From Chlorops oryzae (taxonomy: Eukaryota; Arthropoda; Insecta; Diptera; Chloropidae), in assembly GCA_020466095.1 (NCBI GenBank), contig CM035806.1, positions 128,665,679 through 128,729,678 of the forward strand: a DNA stretch of 64,000 nt. The letters run 5' to 3'. The notes beneath the pieces were generated by a model. The model had not been told where the DNA came from. It saw only the letters and a program-made list of their open reading frames with translations, and did not search any database. The translations under genes were made by a program, and so were the position numbers. Numbering within the stretch: the first letter of the stretch is position 1; every line of letters begins with the position of its first letter. Below are positions 1-12,090 of this stretch, piece after piece.

Positions 1-740
1 TTCTAATCCTAAAATTATTCAAGAAAAATTTGAAATGTTCAAGTATATTTAATGGAAACTGCAATATGAAAAACTAGAAACGTCATGGGTCGCACGCTTT
101 CCCATTACCGGCTCCAGTAATCCAGTTTTGGGGACATTTCCAAGTTTTTTTTTTTTTTTACCTTCCTTCAAAAAAAAGTTGACCAAAATCAAAAGGTAGC
201 TTTTTGAGATATTTAGAAAATCGGAAGTATAGATATTCTCAGTACTATTTATTTATGCAGCGGTTGACATGTATATGCAGCACAAATCTGCGAAATATGG
301 TAAGAAAAGACATCACTCCCACGACATGTTTTTAAAAATTAAACACCTCAAAATCGAATTGTACTATGCCCTTTATTAAAAGATAGTATTTGAAGTGTTT
401 TCAATATTCCTACATATTCCCATTAAATTTTCTGCTTTATTGTTGGAATATTCTCAAACGGCAAAGTGAAGTCTGCCCATGCAATGCGATAAATTGTCCT
501 CTGAATACGTAAAATTGACGTCAGCTTTCTAGAGAGGGAAGAGAAAGGGGAAATTCTTCTGTTTTAAGGGTTTCTGGAACGGGCTCGAATTTAGAAGATA
601 ATCCTTTGCAAACGCAGCAATAACTTTTTTCATTACACTTTTTTCTTCTCCATCATGGTGACCCCCGGGAACGGAGAGACCCCATCAATATCGAAATACC
701 CCGAGGTGAGACAGTGGTGACCTCTTCTTAGCCGAGAGTG
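1..740. other. A+T-rich flank, nothing recognised
   Basis: Three-frame stops throughout, no conserved motif, no clear repeat structure beyond short homopolymers. Confidence 0.5.
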
Positions 741-767
741 CTCCTAAAAACGAAAACCTCTCGGATT

Positions 768-880
768 CAGTGCCGGCTTAACCCCAAGGAAAATTAGGCA
801 ACTGCCTAGGGGCCCCGCATCGGCTAATGGCCCCGCATCGCCTAGGGGCCCCGCGCACGAGCAAAATAATTCGAAACTGC
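768..880 (+). repeat. hAT-like terminal sequence, probable left end of the relic at 1725-2712
   Basis: Starts CAGTGCCGGCTTAACCCCAA and carries two imperfect copies of ctaggggccccgc(gc). CAG(T/G)GCCGGCTTA followed by ggggcccc is common at the ends of ZMYM1-like hAT elements. A matching right end was not found. Confidence 0.45.
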
Positions 881-1724
881 TTTTTTCGCGGCTAATAAAG
901 AAATAAAAAGCTAAAGCTAGCCTGAAAAACGCTAAAATGGCAAGACTTGCGATTTGATAGATTTTCTCTCCAACGGCTTGCAAATACCTTGTCTGGACAT
1001 TTTCTGTCTCGCCCAGTTAGTGTTTAAAATCGTTGGTACAAATTAATTATTTTTAAAAATTTCGCTTGTCTGCCACTCAATATTATTTCCGGAATATACA
1101 AAAACTATGCAAAATGGTTGTCAAAGGAGCAAAATGATAGGCAAAAAAATGCTTACATTTGCAGCTGTTTTTGGGTCAAAATAAAATCGGTCAAATTGGG
1201 AAAACTCCTCAGACTGGCAGCACTACTCTGGCTTGGGAAACTAGCAAAGAGAGGTGGGAAACAATCGATTCTCACGACCATCATCACTTCAAATTACAAA
1301 TATCTCGTCTTTTGGAAAAATTCAGTTGTTTTGTTACAAAACATCATTTTTTTCACCAGACACATCTCATACTGATCAGTTGTCTGTAGTGCTGAGATAT
1401 ATACGTTACGTCAAATGGAACAGTATCAGATTGTTTTCTTGCTATTTATTCCTACGAGTATAGTAAGTCACAGAGGCGAATAACTGGCCTCGACAATTGT
1501 AAATTTTTTATATCAAAACAATATTCATATAAAAAAATTCGAGAGTCCAGTCTACGATAGGTAATGCGTCAAACATATCTGGTTGTTACAATGGTGTACA
1601 GGCACATATGAATAAAATAAATATAAATATATATAATTAAATATTGCGTTGGAGCAGCAATCTCATTCTTCGGATTGGTACAGCCACTGTACAATTTTTT
1701 TTTTTTTTTCGGCGTCAACTTATC

Positions 1725-2712
1725 GCTGGGCAATTATGCAGAAAAAAGGTTTAGTTCTGAAGAAAGTGTCCGACAAAAGCTGATGTCCAAGGGCCGATGC
1801 GACTAAGGCATTGTCAGAAGGTTACAAGAGTTTCCAGAAGACTTTGCAGTCTATTGCTGACGATGAAACTGAGATATCGCAGGCAATTCACTCGATGGCT
1901 CGATGTCTATTAAAGGACTTGCAAAAAAAAAAAAAGAACATACTCTAATGGCAATATTTTACGCTGCCAAACTGAATCGATTTTTTGATATCGCAACGAG
2001 AACTATTCGACGATTACGAGATAAAGCCAAATGCGAAATCCGATACCGAATACAGTGATGAAAATCGGCGTCTGCGAAGAAGGAAAATCCATCAAAATGA
2101 TGGGTCTGCTGAAGAAGTTGTTATCAGAGGAAGAGAGAAGTTAAAGATTCAAACTTATTTTCCAGAACTTGACGTGCTGTATTCAGAATTGTCGCGCCGC
2201 CGCGTCTAGAAGCTGATCGGGAAATTAATTCTCTGTTTGGATTTCTAACAGATTTCATGACAAATACCAACAATGAAATTAAAGAGGCTTATACAAAATT
2301 AAGTGAACATTATCCTGATGACATTGAGCCCGAAATTATAAACGAGATAGTGCACTTCAAGCAGTTCATCTTAAAACTAGAAGATGCGGGGATTGTGGAG
2401 AAAAATGAAATTGTTACTGTCGAGCAATTGTTTAAATTGATTTTAGCAAATATATGGTACAATCAACTTTCCCGAATGTGATGATAGCATTGCAAATGTA
2501 TAGAAGTCTGATGATATCAAATGCAGCTGGCGAACCTTACTTTTCAAAATTAAAACTAATAAAAAACTGTCTTCGAACGTCAATGTCTCAGGAACCGTTT
2601 TAATTCATTGTCGATAATGGCGATTGAAAATGATGCATGGGAAAAGGTTAACTTCCCAGACGTTTTGAATGATTTCGTAACCAAAAAAATTGTTCGAAAA
2701 GTTAATATTTAA
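1725..2712 (+). pseudogene. Degraded hAT transposase, ZMYM1-like (C-terminal half)
   Basis: Broken plus-strand reading frames give the family segments RADATKALSEGYKSFQKTLQ, then FDISQRELFDDYEIKPNAKS, INSLFGFLTDFMTN, and finally VMIALQMYRSLMISNAAGEP-YFSKLKLIKN...LSIMAIEND, the hAT C-terminal dimerisation region of zinc-finger MYM type 1-like transposases. Internal stops occur near 1780, 2207 and 2479 and there are frame changes, so it cannot be functional. The N-terminal TTF/zinc-finger part is not visible. Insect genomes carry many copies of this family; the assignment rests on the conserved dimerisation segment. Confidence 0.7.
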
Positions 2713-3230
2713 ACTTAATTTACTTGACTGTTTTCGTTTAATGTTTTTTATTACATCTAACAATAATTAAATCAAAATTAAAGCACCCTCTCTCGATGGG
2801 CCTGATTAACATTCAGTCGTGTTAAAACAGAACGGGCCCGTTGCAACATGTTTGTTATTTGGAATTTTTTTTAAGTGAGAATTTCTCTAGGCGCGCTGAG
2901 CAGGGTTAAAAACTCTGCAGGCGTCGCACGGGTATAGCATAAAATTCTCATGCGAACAACGGTTGGATGTGTTAGGTTGTGTATCATACTATAAGTATCC
3001 CAGTCGGAAAGTGCATGGCTTAGAGGTCAACTTTCAACACCCACAATAGGTTTTTTCGACTAAGCATATATTGTGGAATTCGTTGTTGAAAATTAATATT
3101 GCGTTGTCATATGAAATGTAAAGTATTAATTATACCGACACACTCTGTGTCGAGGGTTTATTGCGTTAGTGGGTTTGTGTGTAATACCCACAACCAGTTG
3201 AGATAGACCATACAAATTATATACAGAAAT
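2713..3230. other. Unassigned A+T-rich sequence
   Basis: No coding or structural signal identified. Contains a CACACTCTGTGTCGA-type imperfect hairpin near 3139. Confidence 0.4.
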
Positions 3231-3239
3231 GATCAGTGT

Positions 3240-3796
3240 CACCAGGAGATTCGATTAAGCCATGTCCGTTCGTCTGTCTGTCTGTCTGCCTGTGTGTAGA
3301 CAGTTTTCTTATCGAAGGAGTTGAGCTATCTTGGTGTGCGTGCTCACAGGGATATGAGTAAGAACAAGTTCGAGAATGGACCCGATCGGAGCATTTTTAA
3401 GGGTACCTCCAGTACTAGGGTCTGCTATGAAATTCACAAAAACTGCCCTATAACCGGAGTTTTTCAAGATATTTTGATGAAATTTGACATTTATTTGATA
3501 TATTCGAAGGCAAATAATGTGATTTCCAAAAATTGTAAATTGTGGGCGGGGCATAAGGGCGTTTTTCGGAAATTGTCTCCTACACCCGAAATTCAAATGG
3601 GACAGTATATTTCCTTTGTAGCCATAAACATCCTAAAATTTTCTTGATCGGTCCATTATTAAGAGTACCTCCAGTACTAGGGTCAGTCACAAAAATTCCA
3701 AAGCTGCCCCCAAAATCGGACTTTTTCCAAATATTTCAATTAAATTTAAATTTTTATTCATGTGTTTCTTTGTCAGGCTCGCCTGACTATAACATC
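3240..3796 (+). repeat. Dispersed repeat ending in a TCAGGC/GCCTGA hairpin (copy 1)
   Basis: Contains two copies of a segment with ggtacctccagtactagggtc (about 3403 and 3666) and ends in tgtcaggctcgcctgac (3771-3788), a 6-bp-stem hairpin. The same segment occurs inverted at 26030-26500. A CTGT microsatellite lies at its left (3270-3300). The class is uncertain; a Helitron-like element is possible because of the terminal hairpin. Confidence 0.5.
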
Positions 3797-5318
3797 CTGG
3801 AATGCTTGTTGGTTGTCGGTCAGCTATCGCTGAATTGGTTCGCTACTACTCATGACTTTTGTGTGAACCTTTTTTCATTTTTAGTTATTTCATAAATGAA
3901 CTCGAATAAGAACAAAATCACGCAAAACAGAAAATCCCGACTGGGGAGTCGCATAAACGACATTTTTTCGACTTTGTGACTTTTTATTATTCTTTTATCT
4001 ATGCTGCAATGCATCAAGCGATTTATATTTCAGAGTGGATTCGAAGTTTTTTTTTAAATATCCGTTTTCGATATTCGCTTAGATCCTTGATCATGAAGAT
4101 GTCTTCAGACGGTGGCAACAAAAAAAAAAAAAAAAAAAACCATATATACTGCATGTAATTGTTGCTCGGAGTTTCAATGGATGTACTGTTGATAACTTTA
4201 ATGCAAACATAATGAAATTTCGAACTTCAGTGCAATAATTTCTAAGTTTTCCCTTCAGACGGCAGCTCCTACAAATGGCAAATTTTGTTTTTATTTCAAG
4301 ACGAACTAACCAAAACTTCTACAGCACGTAGTAAGTGGTCTTTCATTTTTTGGAGCGAAAAAGTACTCCAAAAACATTAATTTTGGGCTAACTTCGAATT
4401 TTTTTCCAAAATCTTTAAGCGAACTTCTCTGACGAAAAACACTCCTCTGGAGAATTTCTCGACGCATTTCTAGCATTCACCTACACTCTAAGCGGAGCTC
4501 CTTGCGGTATCTGCTACTTGCCTGGACTATTGATATTCAGATCACAAGTGAATAGCCCGCAAAAATGGTTGTGGTTTTCCCACTCACGCTGAAGCTCAAT
4601 GTGATATAAATGTCTGCAATTCTGTACAAGTTTTGAATTCTAAATTAAGCTTGTCCGGAAAGAATCAAATATAAATGAGAGAAACGGTCGTTGTCCACTA
4701 TATACAGAAGATTTACAAATCTTGAATATGAGTAATTATCACACTCTGATGTATAAGACTAAGAAATTGGGTGTATCCGTATCATAGTTGGGCTCTATTT
4801 CCCAACCCGTGTAGTGGTAAAACAACACAGCTCAAAGCATGTTTTTTATATTAAACCTCGTTTTCCAAGGGGAAAAAACATTTCGATTAATCTTTTATGC
4901 GATTTATAGTAGATTCGACATAGAGTGACTGCCACTCAAAATGTCCCACCTGTTAAAATTTCATTTAAATCCATATTTCTTGAAATATAAAACCGTTTCA
5001 ACAAAAGTTTTAAACGAACGTTTAAATAAATTTATTCAATTTTGAATACAAACAACTGAACTTCATCAACTTCGAAGGAAAAACTTCGAAATTATAACAA
5101 AAATAAGAATTTTATAACTAAATTTCCACGCCACTCAAAATGGCCCACTTCGCCCAGGAGTAGAATTTCTCATTTTGTGGTTTTATTATTGTGTCAGAAA
5201 TCCTTTCTGTTCAATAACGAATTTAAGCCGGTAAGGGACAGATTTGAATAGCTTGGCCACAGACTTGAGGGAGAACGTACAACAGCACGTATAGCAACGA
5301 TATGTAGGTATGTATGTA
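3797..5318. other. Unassigned sequence with short repeats
   Basis: Holds an A18-type homopolymer near 4120-4139 and two copies of gccactcaaaatg(t/g)cccac (about 4932 and 5132) that may be ends of an eroded element. No coding potential seen. Confidence 0.4.
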
Positions 5319-7881
5319 CATTAGGGTGTCCCAAGATATAAGGGAGGGTTTTATTTTCCCAAAAATCGAAATGCATACCCTCCAATTTTTTTCTAAATGG
5401 TCCTATTAGCTTAAATATGAAATATTATTGAGATTGAAATACGATAACCCGTGCCGAATTGCCTTCGAAGTTTGGTATGAAGTCTCTTCAAATTGAGTCC
5501 CCCAAAAGTATGCATCGAAATTTTTTTTATATTAAAAATCGTGGGTTTTCTTGAAAATAATGCAACATTTCCACGATGTCAGAAATATATAGTGAAATAA
5601 TGTTTATCATCATCATAGCTCGAACAAAACTTTTCTGGAAAATACTCAAAACTAATAGGAGATTTTAGCCCTAAATATTGACATGCATACCTTAAGGGTA
5701 CAATTCATATCAAAATTCAACGCTTAAGATTTGTTAATATTCAAATATCTCACTCATTTTTAATTTGACCTGGTAACATTATGGTTTAAAATGTTACCAA
5801 TTTAATGGGCTTGCGATTATAATATCTTTATAGTTTTATACGCAAGTGTTTGGTCTGGTAAAATATATTTAAAATCAGAAAAATTTTCTAAATGTTTAAG
5901 ATTTTTTAATTTCCTTAAGTTTGGTGGAGCTCTTTTTACTAGAGTATCTAACCTCTAAATTTTTTTGTCATGATAACAATCGCAAACTTAATGGTGTCAA
6001 GGTAGGACCACGCCCAGCCGAATGTCATTGGAACTTTTAGATGCTAGCAAAGAAGGCTATAGCGCTCCAAAGTACGAAGGTTTCATACTTCTATTGATAA
6101 CATTAAGCAAATATAAAAGTTAAATCAAAATCGCACACGCTCAAAACCACCCGTACCACCACACTATACACCCAACAAATTTTTCCATATAAAACTTGTT
6201 TTTAATTTAGAATGCCTTAAAATGTCATACAGACCTCAAAAATCTTACCCTTATGCAAAACGGTTTTAAAAAGTAATAATTTTTACCAAAAAACCTATTA
6301 AAATATTAAATAGTAATAGTTTTTGGGTATATAATAAGTGTTATTTTTAGTAAAGAAACTCCAACTTAAGAAACTACAGTTATAGGTTGTAAGTAAGGTC
6401 AGTGCACCACATAAGGCCCACCTTACACCTTTTCCATTGCTGCGTACAAAGTATTGATGATACAGGCCCGATTGTTTTTGTGTTGTTTTATTTGATAAAT
6501 TTTCTATAAAATAACAAAAAATTCTACCAAAAAAACCTTATCGGAAAAGCTCTTAAAATACGATTTAAAAACGACTTTTTGGGCCTTACGAGGACTATGT
6601 GTACCTTAAAAGGCTCATTTATTCCTTGTTTGAGATTATGAACCCAAACCTGCATTTATTATTTTTGTTAGCTTAATAGGTTAAGCTATATTGTAAAAGC
6701 TAGTAAAAAAAAATTTAAATAACACAAACAATTCGTTTATTTGAAAAAAAAAAAAAAACCAATTAAATGTAACTCAGCTTTTTTATATTACGAATAAAAA
6801 ATAAAACACTATTTAAGGATAAAAAACGTATAGTTGCAGTTCGTCCTACTATTTTGACATCAGAGCAACTCAAAAAATGGTTTCTTAATGTCCGTTAGGG
6901 CATTTTTTTTTTGTATGGGCCTTCAGAGGCTTTCCAAGAAAAAAAATTTGCAATAGAATTTTTTCCATAAACATACCTCTGTATCTTCACAATAGAACAA
7001 AATTTCTTATTTTAAGAAAGCAACCCCCACAATTTCACTATAAATAATTATTTGTTAAACGCGGACCACTATAAAAATGCCATTTTTACGTCTCTGTTAT
7101 TTTCAATTGACTTTGGGCACCGCAAATATTGTGCGATTGTCTTAATTTTTTATTTCTGCGAAATAACTTGAGGACATGTTTCACCATGTGCAAGTACAAG
7201 AACATTTGATAGTTAAAATGAAAGTGTGCCTTAAGAGGAAACGGTCTTTACGTGATGCATTTCTCTTACAAAGAGTTCTACGAGACTTATGAAAGTTAAA
7301 AAATCGGAAAAATCAATGATTTCCAAATTTTTTTCTGATTTACAATATATTTTACTATACCATACATTGCGTATAAAATATTTAAACTTTTAAAACCACT
7401 ATCAAGTTTCATTGGTAACATATTAAGCCCTTATATGTCCAGATCAAGTAAAAAATGTGCGAGATATTCGAGAATTAACAAATTTGAGGCGTTGAATTTT
7501 GATATGAATTGTACCCTTAAGGTATGCATGTCAATATTTAGGGCTAAAATCTCCTATTAGTTTTGAGTATTTTCCAGAAAAGTTTTATTCTAGCTATGAT
7601 GATGATAAACATTATTTCACTATATATTTCTGACATCGTGGAAATGTTGCATTATTTTCAAGAAAACCCACGATTTTTTATATAAAAAAAATTTCGATGC
7701 ATACTTTTGGGGGACTCAATTTGAAGAGACTTCATACCAAACTTCGAAGGCAATTCGGCACGGGTTATCGTATTTCAATCTCAATAATATTTAATATTTA
7801 AGCTAATAGGACCATTTAGAAAAAAATTGGAGGGTATGCGTTTCCGAAAAATTAATTTCATATATTTGGGACACCCTAATG
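5319..7881. mobile_element. TA-target transposon with ~400-bp terminal inverted repeats (CATTAGGG family, long member)
   Basis: Left end CATTAGGGTGTCCCA and right end TGGGACACCCTAATG are flanked by TA on both sides. Inverted similarity extends over about 400 bp (5319-5740 against 7480-7881), including the shared gcatgtcaatatttagggct segment near 5684 and 7525. The 1.7-kb interior shows no recognisable transposase, so it is a non-autonomous element or a heavily eroded autonomous one. TA flanks suggest the Tc1/mariner superfamily (inference). Confidence 0.8.
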
Positions 7882-7894
7882 TACATTGTACATA

Positions 7895-8465
7895 CATTAG
7901 GGCGTTTCACACGTGAAAAAAAGTGTTGAATTTCGAAGATGGCCCCCTGTCAAACGAAAGATAAGGTAAATCGAAAAATTTGGGCCCCATTTTCAATTTT
8001 TTAAATTGATGTTTAGTGGTCGCGCAAAGGACTTGAAGTTTTGTCAAAGACGCCTTAAAGAGAGCTAGAAAATTTTTATTTAGATGTTGTGAGTTTAGAT
8101 TTTCCAATTTGACAGATTCTCGACTTTTTCTGTATACTTTTAGGGGCAGAAAACACAAAAATTGATTTCAATGAATGGTTTTTCCGGGAAGAGTTGGATG
8201 TTTTACCGATCAATTGATTCATAATGTGTTTACGTTATTCGAAAAGGTTTTTTTGCATATAAATTTTGTTTTCGTAATCGATTGAAATTTTGTTTAATTG
8301 ACAAAAAATTGATATTTTGGCTTAAATGCATTCGAGAGACCTCTAAACATCAATTTAAAAAATGTAAAAAGTGGTGCCCAAATTTTTCGACTTACATTAT
8401 CTTTCGTTTAAGAGGGGCCATCTTCGAAATTTAACACTTTTTTTCGCGTGTGAAACGCCCTAATG
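7895..8465. mobile_element. MITE with ~145-bp inverted repeats, CATTAGGG family
   Basis: Ends CATTAGGGCGTTTCACACG and its complement, flanked by TA. The arms match over about 145 bp, with the left arm at 7895-8040 and the right arm at 8320-8465. It lies only 13 bp from the preceding element. Confidence 0.85.
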
Positions 8466-8596
8466 TACGTACAACAGATGTATGGCCGTTTTGAAATATT
8501 TCATCGATTAATGCAAGCTCAATTTTCTTTGAGTCTGTAAGACTTTTGTGCACTTTGGAAAATCCGCCAATACGTTGCATACCATGAAAGTTATTT

Positions 8597-8797
8597 GGTG
8601 CATTCAGCAGACTCAACTGTTGCGCAACTGTTAAGTAAAATTCGTCTAAAGGGTGCGCTACCAACTGAGCTTTTACAGTATGTTGAATTGCGCGGGCTCT
8701 ATTTCCAAAAATGTAGTCCGCTCAGTCAACATGCTGCGAAAGCTCAGTTGGAATTTTACTCAACAGATGCATAACAGTTGAGTCTGCTGAATGCACC
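8597..8797. mobile_element. Short inverted-repeat element (GGTGCATTCAGCAG ends)
   Basis: Left end GGTGCATTCAGCAGACTCAA; right end is its complement after a ~110-bp interior. Arms about 45 bp with small mismatches. No clear target duplication. Confidence 0.7.
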
Positions 8798-9562
8798 CAC
8801 TGTTCCACATATACATAAGGATTCATTTAAAATATGTAATTTTGATTGATTGTAATGCGAGAAAAACGTTGTTTTTTTGTTTGGTTTTGTTTTGATTTGT
8901 TTTGGTTTTGTTTTGCTTTGTTTGGCTTTGTTTTTATTTTTGTAGTACTGGACGCTGCCCACTGGCTTCTGTAATCGGTACATTTTTTCGAATTTCCTTA
9001 AGCGACTTGTTTGGGTATTTATTTCTATTTTCTTTCAAATATATAACAAATGATTAAGTAATATAAAAGTACATAAATTTTTGTCAAACATTTGTGTATA
9101 TAAAAACGATATTCTTTATTAGGTACATAAAAGTGTAGGAGGGATTTTCAATAGGTTTCGTATCGAGTTCATTTTTCTCGTATACATGTTCGGCTTTTAT
9201 TTTAGTGTTTTTGTTCCATTTTGTTTTTGCTCTAGTATATGCATTTGCATTTGTATATGTATTTGTTTTAGTATTTGTTTTAGTATTAGTCTGATAATTG
9301 GTGGTTTCGTTCTTTTGTGCTTTTCTTGAGTAAAATTTCATATTTTGGCAATCATGTTAATTTGTAACAACCTCACTCTCGTGCTCTTCCCCACTCATTC
9401 TTACCATAAATTATATTATAGTTATCATATCCCGATTTCTTATTAAAAACAAAAACAAAAAACAGCTCTTAAGTTCACGAGAGTCCTAAATTTGATTTTT
9501 AAGTTGCATTGAAGCTATTGTACTATCGAAGAACTTTGGGTTGTATTATCTGCTGATGTGTA
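8798..9562. other. Low-complexity T/G-rich intergenic sequence
   Basis: (TTTTG)n-like tracts at 8870-8945 and T/A/G-rich tracts at 9200-9300. Translated frames over these tracts (Lys/Thr/Asn-rich) are low-complexity artefacts. No gene seen. Confidence 0.5.
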
Positions 9563-10977
9563 TATTAGGGTGTCCTATAAAAATGTTTTTCTTTTCGAAT
9601 TTCATAGTTGCACGTAAGGATCTCGAAAGCTTATGGGCAGGGCTCGGATTTTGTTGCTTTTAAAAAATTAAAGCATTTTTTAAGGGACAAAAAAATTTTC
9701 TTACCAATTTTTTACGAAAAAATTAAGCGAAGTTGAACTTCAAACCGCTTTTCTAACTTCAAAAAAAAAAAAACAAAAATCATATTGAAGTTAAAAATCG
9801 ATTTGAATTTTAACTTTATGTGAGTTGAACAAAATATTTACTCCATAAAGTATACTTTAAATTTTTAAATGCAACAAAATCCGAGCCCTGCTTATGGGTT
9901 AAAAAAGTTTTTAGAATTTTCTCAGATAGGCATTGATTTTCCGCCCATGAAAAGTTCGTAATTTTCATTCTGTTTAATATACATTCGGTATCATGTAGGC
10001 AACGAAAAACTCCAAATTTAGCCTGGAAGTATGCAACGAACTGTTGCTATAATGTTTTTGGGAACAAAATGGGACATAGCTTTAGAACTACAAAAGTAAA
10101 ATGGGAAGTTCTTATAACTTTAAGAGGACTTTGCGTTCTTTGCAATTGCATTACTACTTTTAACCATTTTAATATGAAATTAAGATATTATGAGGCCCCC
10201 TTTTTTGGCGCCCAAATTATTTCGAGAAAAAATAATACAACTAATTGTATATAAATTGTGTAGTTTATGTACATGAAAACAAAGCTTGGATAACACAAGT
10301 TTTCAAATGGCATTGATCTCTTTGTTTTTCTGGAAAATGCAGAGTAACATTTTGTTGGAAATGAAATGAATTTTCTTAAGTAATGCCGATGTGAAGGCTT
10401 TGTAGTGGAACAAATTGGAATAAAATGGCATCAAAGTTGGAAAATTTGGAAAAAAAAAACTCAAACAAATTCTCTTTGTCATTGGAAAAAATCCAATTAA
10501 GTAATAGGTACAATTATAGCAAGCTGTTTATATTTCTTGAAAGAGCATTCTTTTGACTTTTTATTGCCGTAAAAAAATTAAAATCGGTTGATAAACAACG
10601 ATGCTACAGCTTGGTTAGTTAGTTAATGTCCTAATTAACGGTTTTTGGTCCATATCTCGGAATCTAGAGCCAATCTTAAAAAACCGTTGCACGCCAAATT
10701 ACGTCAAAACAACTTTCAGTTTCTCAGATCCAAAACCATGTTTACCTACTTGTGTAATATTCTTCCGATTAGTGCCCAAAAAGTATTGAAAAACATTGCT
10801 TATGTACCTATCGTAGCGAAAAACTCAGAAAAGCAGGATTTTTCATGAAAATCCCCGCTGAGCTACCTCTAAACCTTTAACAAAAAATGTGGAAAAATTC
10901 TCAAAAATATTTCAACCCATAAGCTTTCGAAAAAAATCGCGTTCAAGAAAACAAACTTTTTTTGCGACACCCTGGTG
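9563..10977. mobile_element. CATTAGGG-family element with a nested hAT MITE
   Basis: Left end tattagggtgtcct, right end gcgacaccctggtg, flanked by TA. Subterminal similarity between the ends includes cgaaagcttatggg. The left arm is interrupted by the hAT MITE at 9638-9890, so the MITE is younger. A related right-end fragment sits at 43946-44073. Confidence 0.7.
9638..9890. mobile_element. hAT MITE, copy 1, with 8-bp target duplication CTTATGGG
   Basis: Terminal inverted repeats start CAGGGCTCGGATTTTGTTGC. The flanking 8-bp direct repeats CTTATGGG (9630-9637 and 9891-9898) are perfect. It is 253 bp, non-coding and nested in the element above. A second copy is at 15358-15582. Confidence 0.93.
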
Positions 10978-11460
10978 TATATAAGTATGTATGTATATCG
11001 ATGTAGCTCATTAAGTTGGCCAATACCGCGAAAAAGTGGGCTCAACACCAAGTTTACACAAAGAAAAAGAAGAAGCTTCTATGTTGAAATTATTTAGTGG
11101 CATCGATTTAATGTAGTGTTTTTGTTTTTTCTTAATTTGAGAAAAGCCAGAACACATTTGTTGAAAGCCAATTGTGAAAATACACACGTATAAAAGAATT
11201 TACACCAACGCCTACAAGAACATACAAAAATTAACGAATACATATTGCGGCGCCGTACATTCATATAACCCCAGCAGAATGTTATGTCGGCGGTGAACAA
11301 GTCCGCGCGTCCTTTAGAGCGGGCGGCTCGATGAAATGCTCAGCATGACAGTGTCAGCGAGGTGGAGCGAAAAAGTCATGCCCGATGGTCATTTCCATTT
11401 TGAACTCGTCTTGCTTGAATCTCAATGGATGGTTTTTAAAATAGGGTTTTATCGTCAGGA

Positions 11461-11529
11461 GGGCGTAGCGTAGTGCACGCATTCTGGCCTCACAATTCGA
11501 AGATCGCGGGTTCGATCCCTGGCCGAGCC
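11461..11529 (+). repeat. tRNA-like (SINE-type) core with A and B boxes
   Basis: TAGCGTAGTGC fits an A box and GGTTCGATCCC is a perfect B box about 40 bp later, closing in ggccgagcc. The cloverleaf is imperfect, so it is a tRNA-derived core, not a working tRNA gene. Confidence 0.65.
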
Positions 11530-11536
11530 AAACAAT

Positions 11537-11784
11537 AATTGAATCATCGCCTCAAATAACGTTGTAAGCGACAAATTTCATATTTTTCGTATATTTGTCA
11601 TGCCAGTCAGTACTAGCTAAGTCCTTTCACTTCTTTTATTTATTGAAGTGTTGGGAAAATTTCCAAGAGTTTACCAAATAAGAACACATTTTTGCTAGCT
11701 TAAAGTATTATTGACAGTGAAAGTCCGAAAACTAGGTTCAAAAAACTTGTCGCTTACAACGTTATTCGAGGCGATGATTCAATT
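11537..11784. mobile_element. Nested inverted-repeat MITE
   Basis: Arms aattgaatcatcgcctc and complement, continuing through aataacgttgtaagcgacaa, about 38 bp. It interrupts copy A relative to copy B of the host element. Confidence 0.75.
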
Positions 11785-12090
11785 GTAGAAACAGAAAGAT
11801 TAAAAAAAAAAAAATTCTTGAAACTCGAGTTTCCAGCACTTAGGAGAAAGATATATTTGTCAAACGATTTCTAAAAATAGACATTGGGGGAGAAAGAGCA
11901 CTTGCAGCTCTCAAATACTTTTTTCGCTATAGCGGACTTTCTCGCACCGCCTCGATGACTTTGTCGGGCGTGATGCTCAATGCCATTTGTGTAGAAATAT
12001 CACCGCGTGACTACTTTACAAAGGGAGTCGGGACGGCTCCTTTTTCATGCTGATTTCATCGCGGAAGTCCGCTTGACATTTTCTACTGGG

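Larger units (their letters stand above)
11270..12090. mobile_element. CCCAG-ended element with tRNA-like core (copy A)
   Basis: Ends CCCAGCAGAATGT and (complement) CCCAGTAGAAAATGT. It shares with 47365-47903 the order: inverted-repeat arm, cttgaatctca(a/t)tgg, tRNA-like B-box block, then ctcaaat(a/g)cttttttcgctat, right arm. It carries a nested inverted-repeat insert at 11537-11784. I see no target duplication. Confidence 0.65.

Noticed and set aside
5319..8465. One large composite transposon from 5319 to 8465
   Set aside because: Each part has its own complete inverted repeats and TA flanks, so they are two adjacent elements.
9084..9341. Lys/Thr/Asn-rich frame
   Set aside because: Low-complexity T/A/G-rich DNA read on the minus strand.
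11461..11529. A functional tRNA gene
   Set aside because: A and B boxes are present but acceptor and anticodon stems do not pair well, and a similar copy is embedded in the repeat at 47365.
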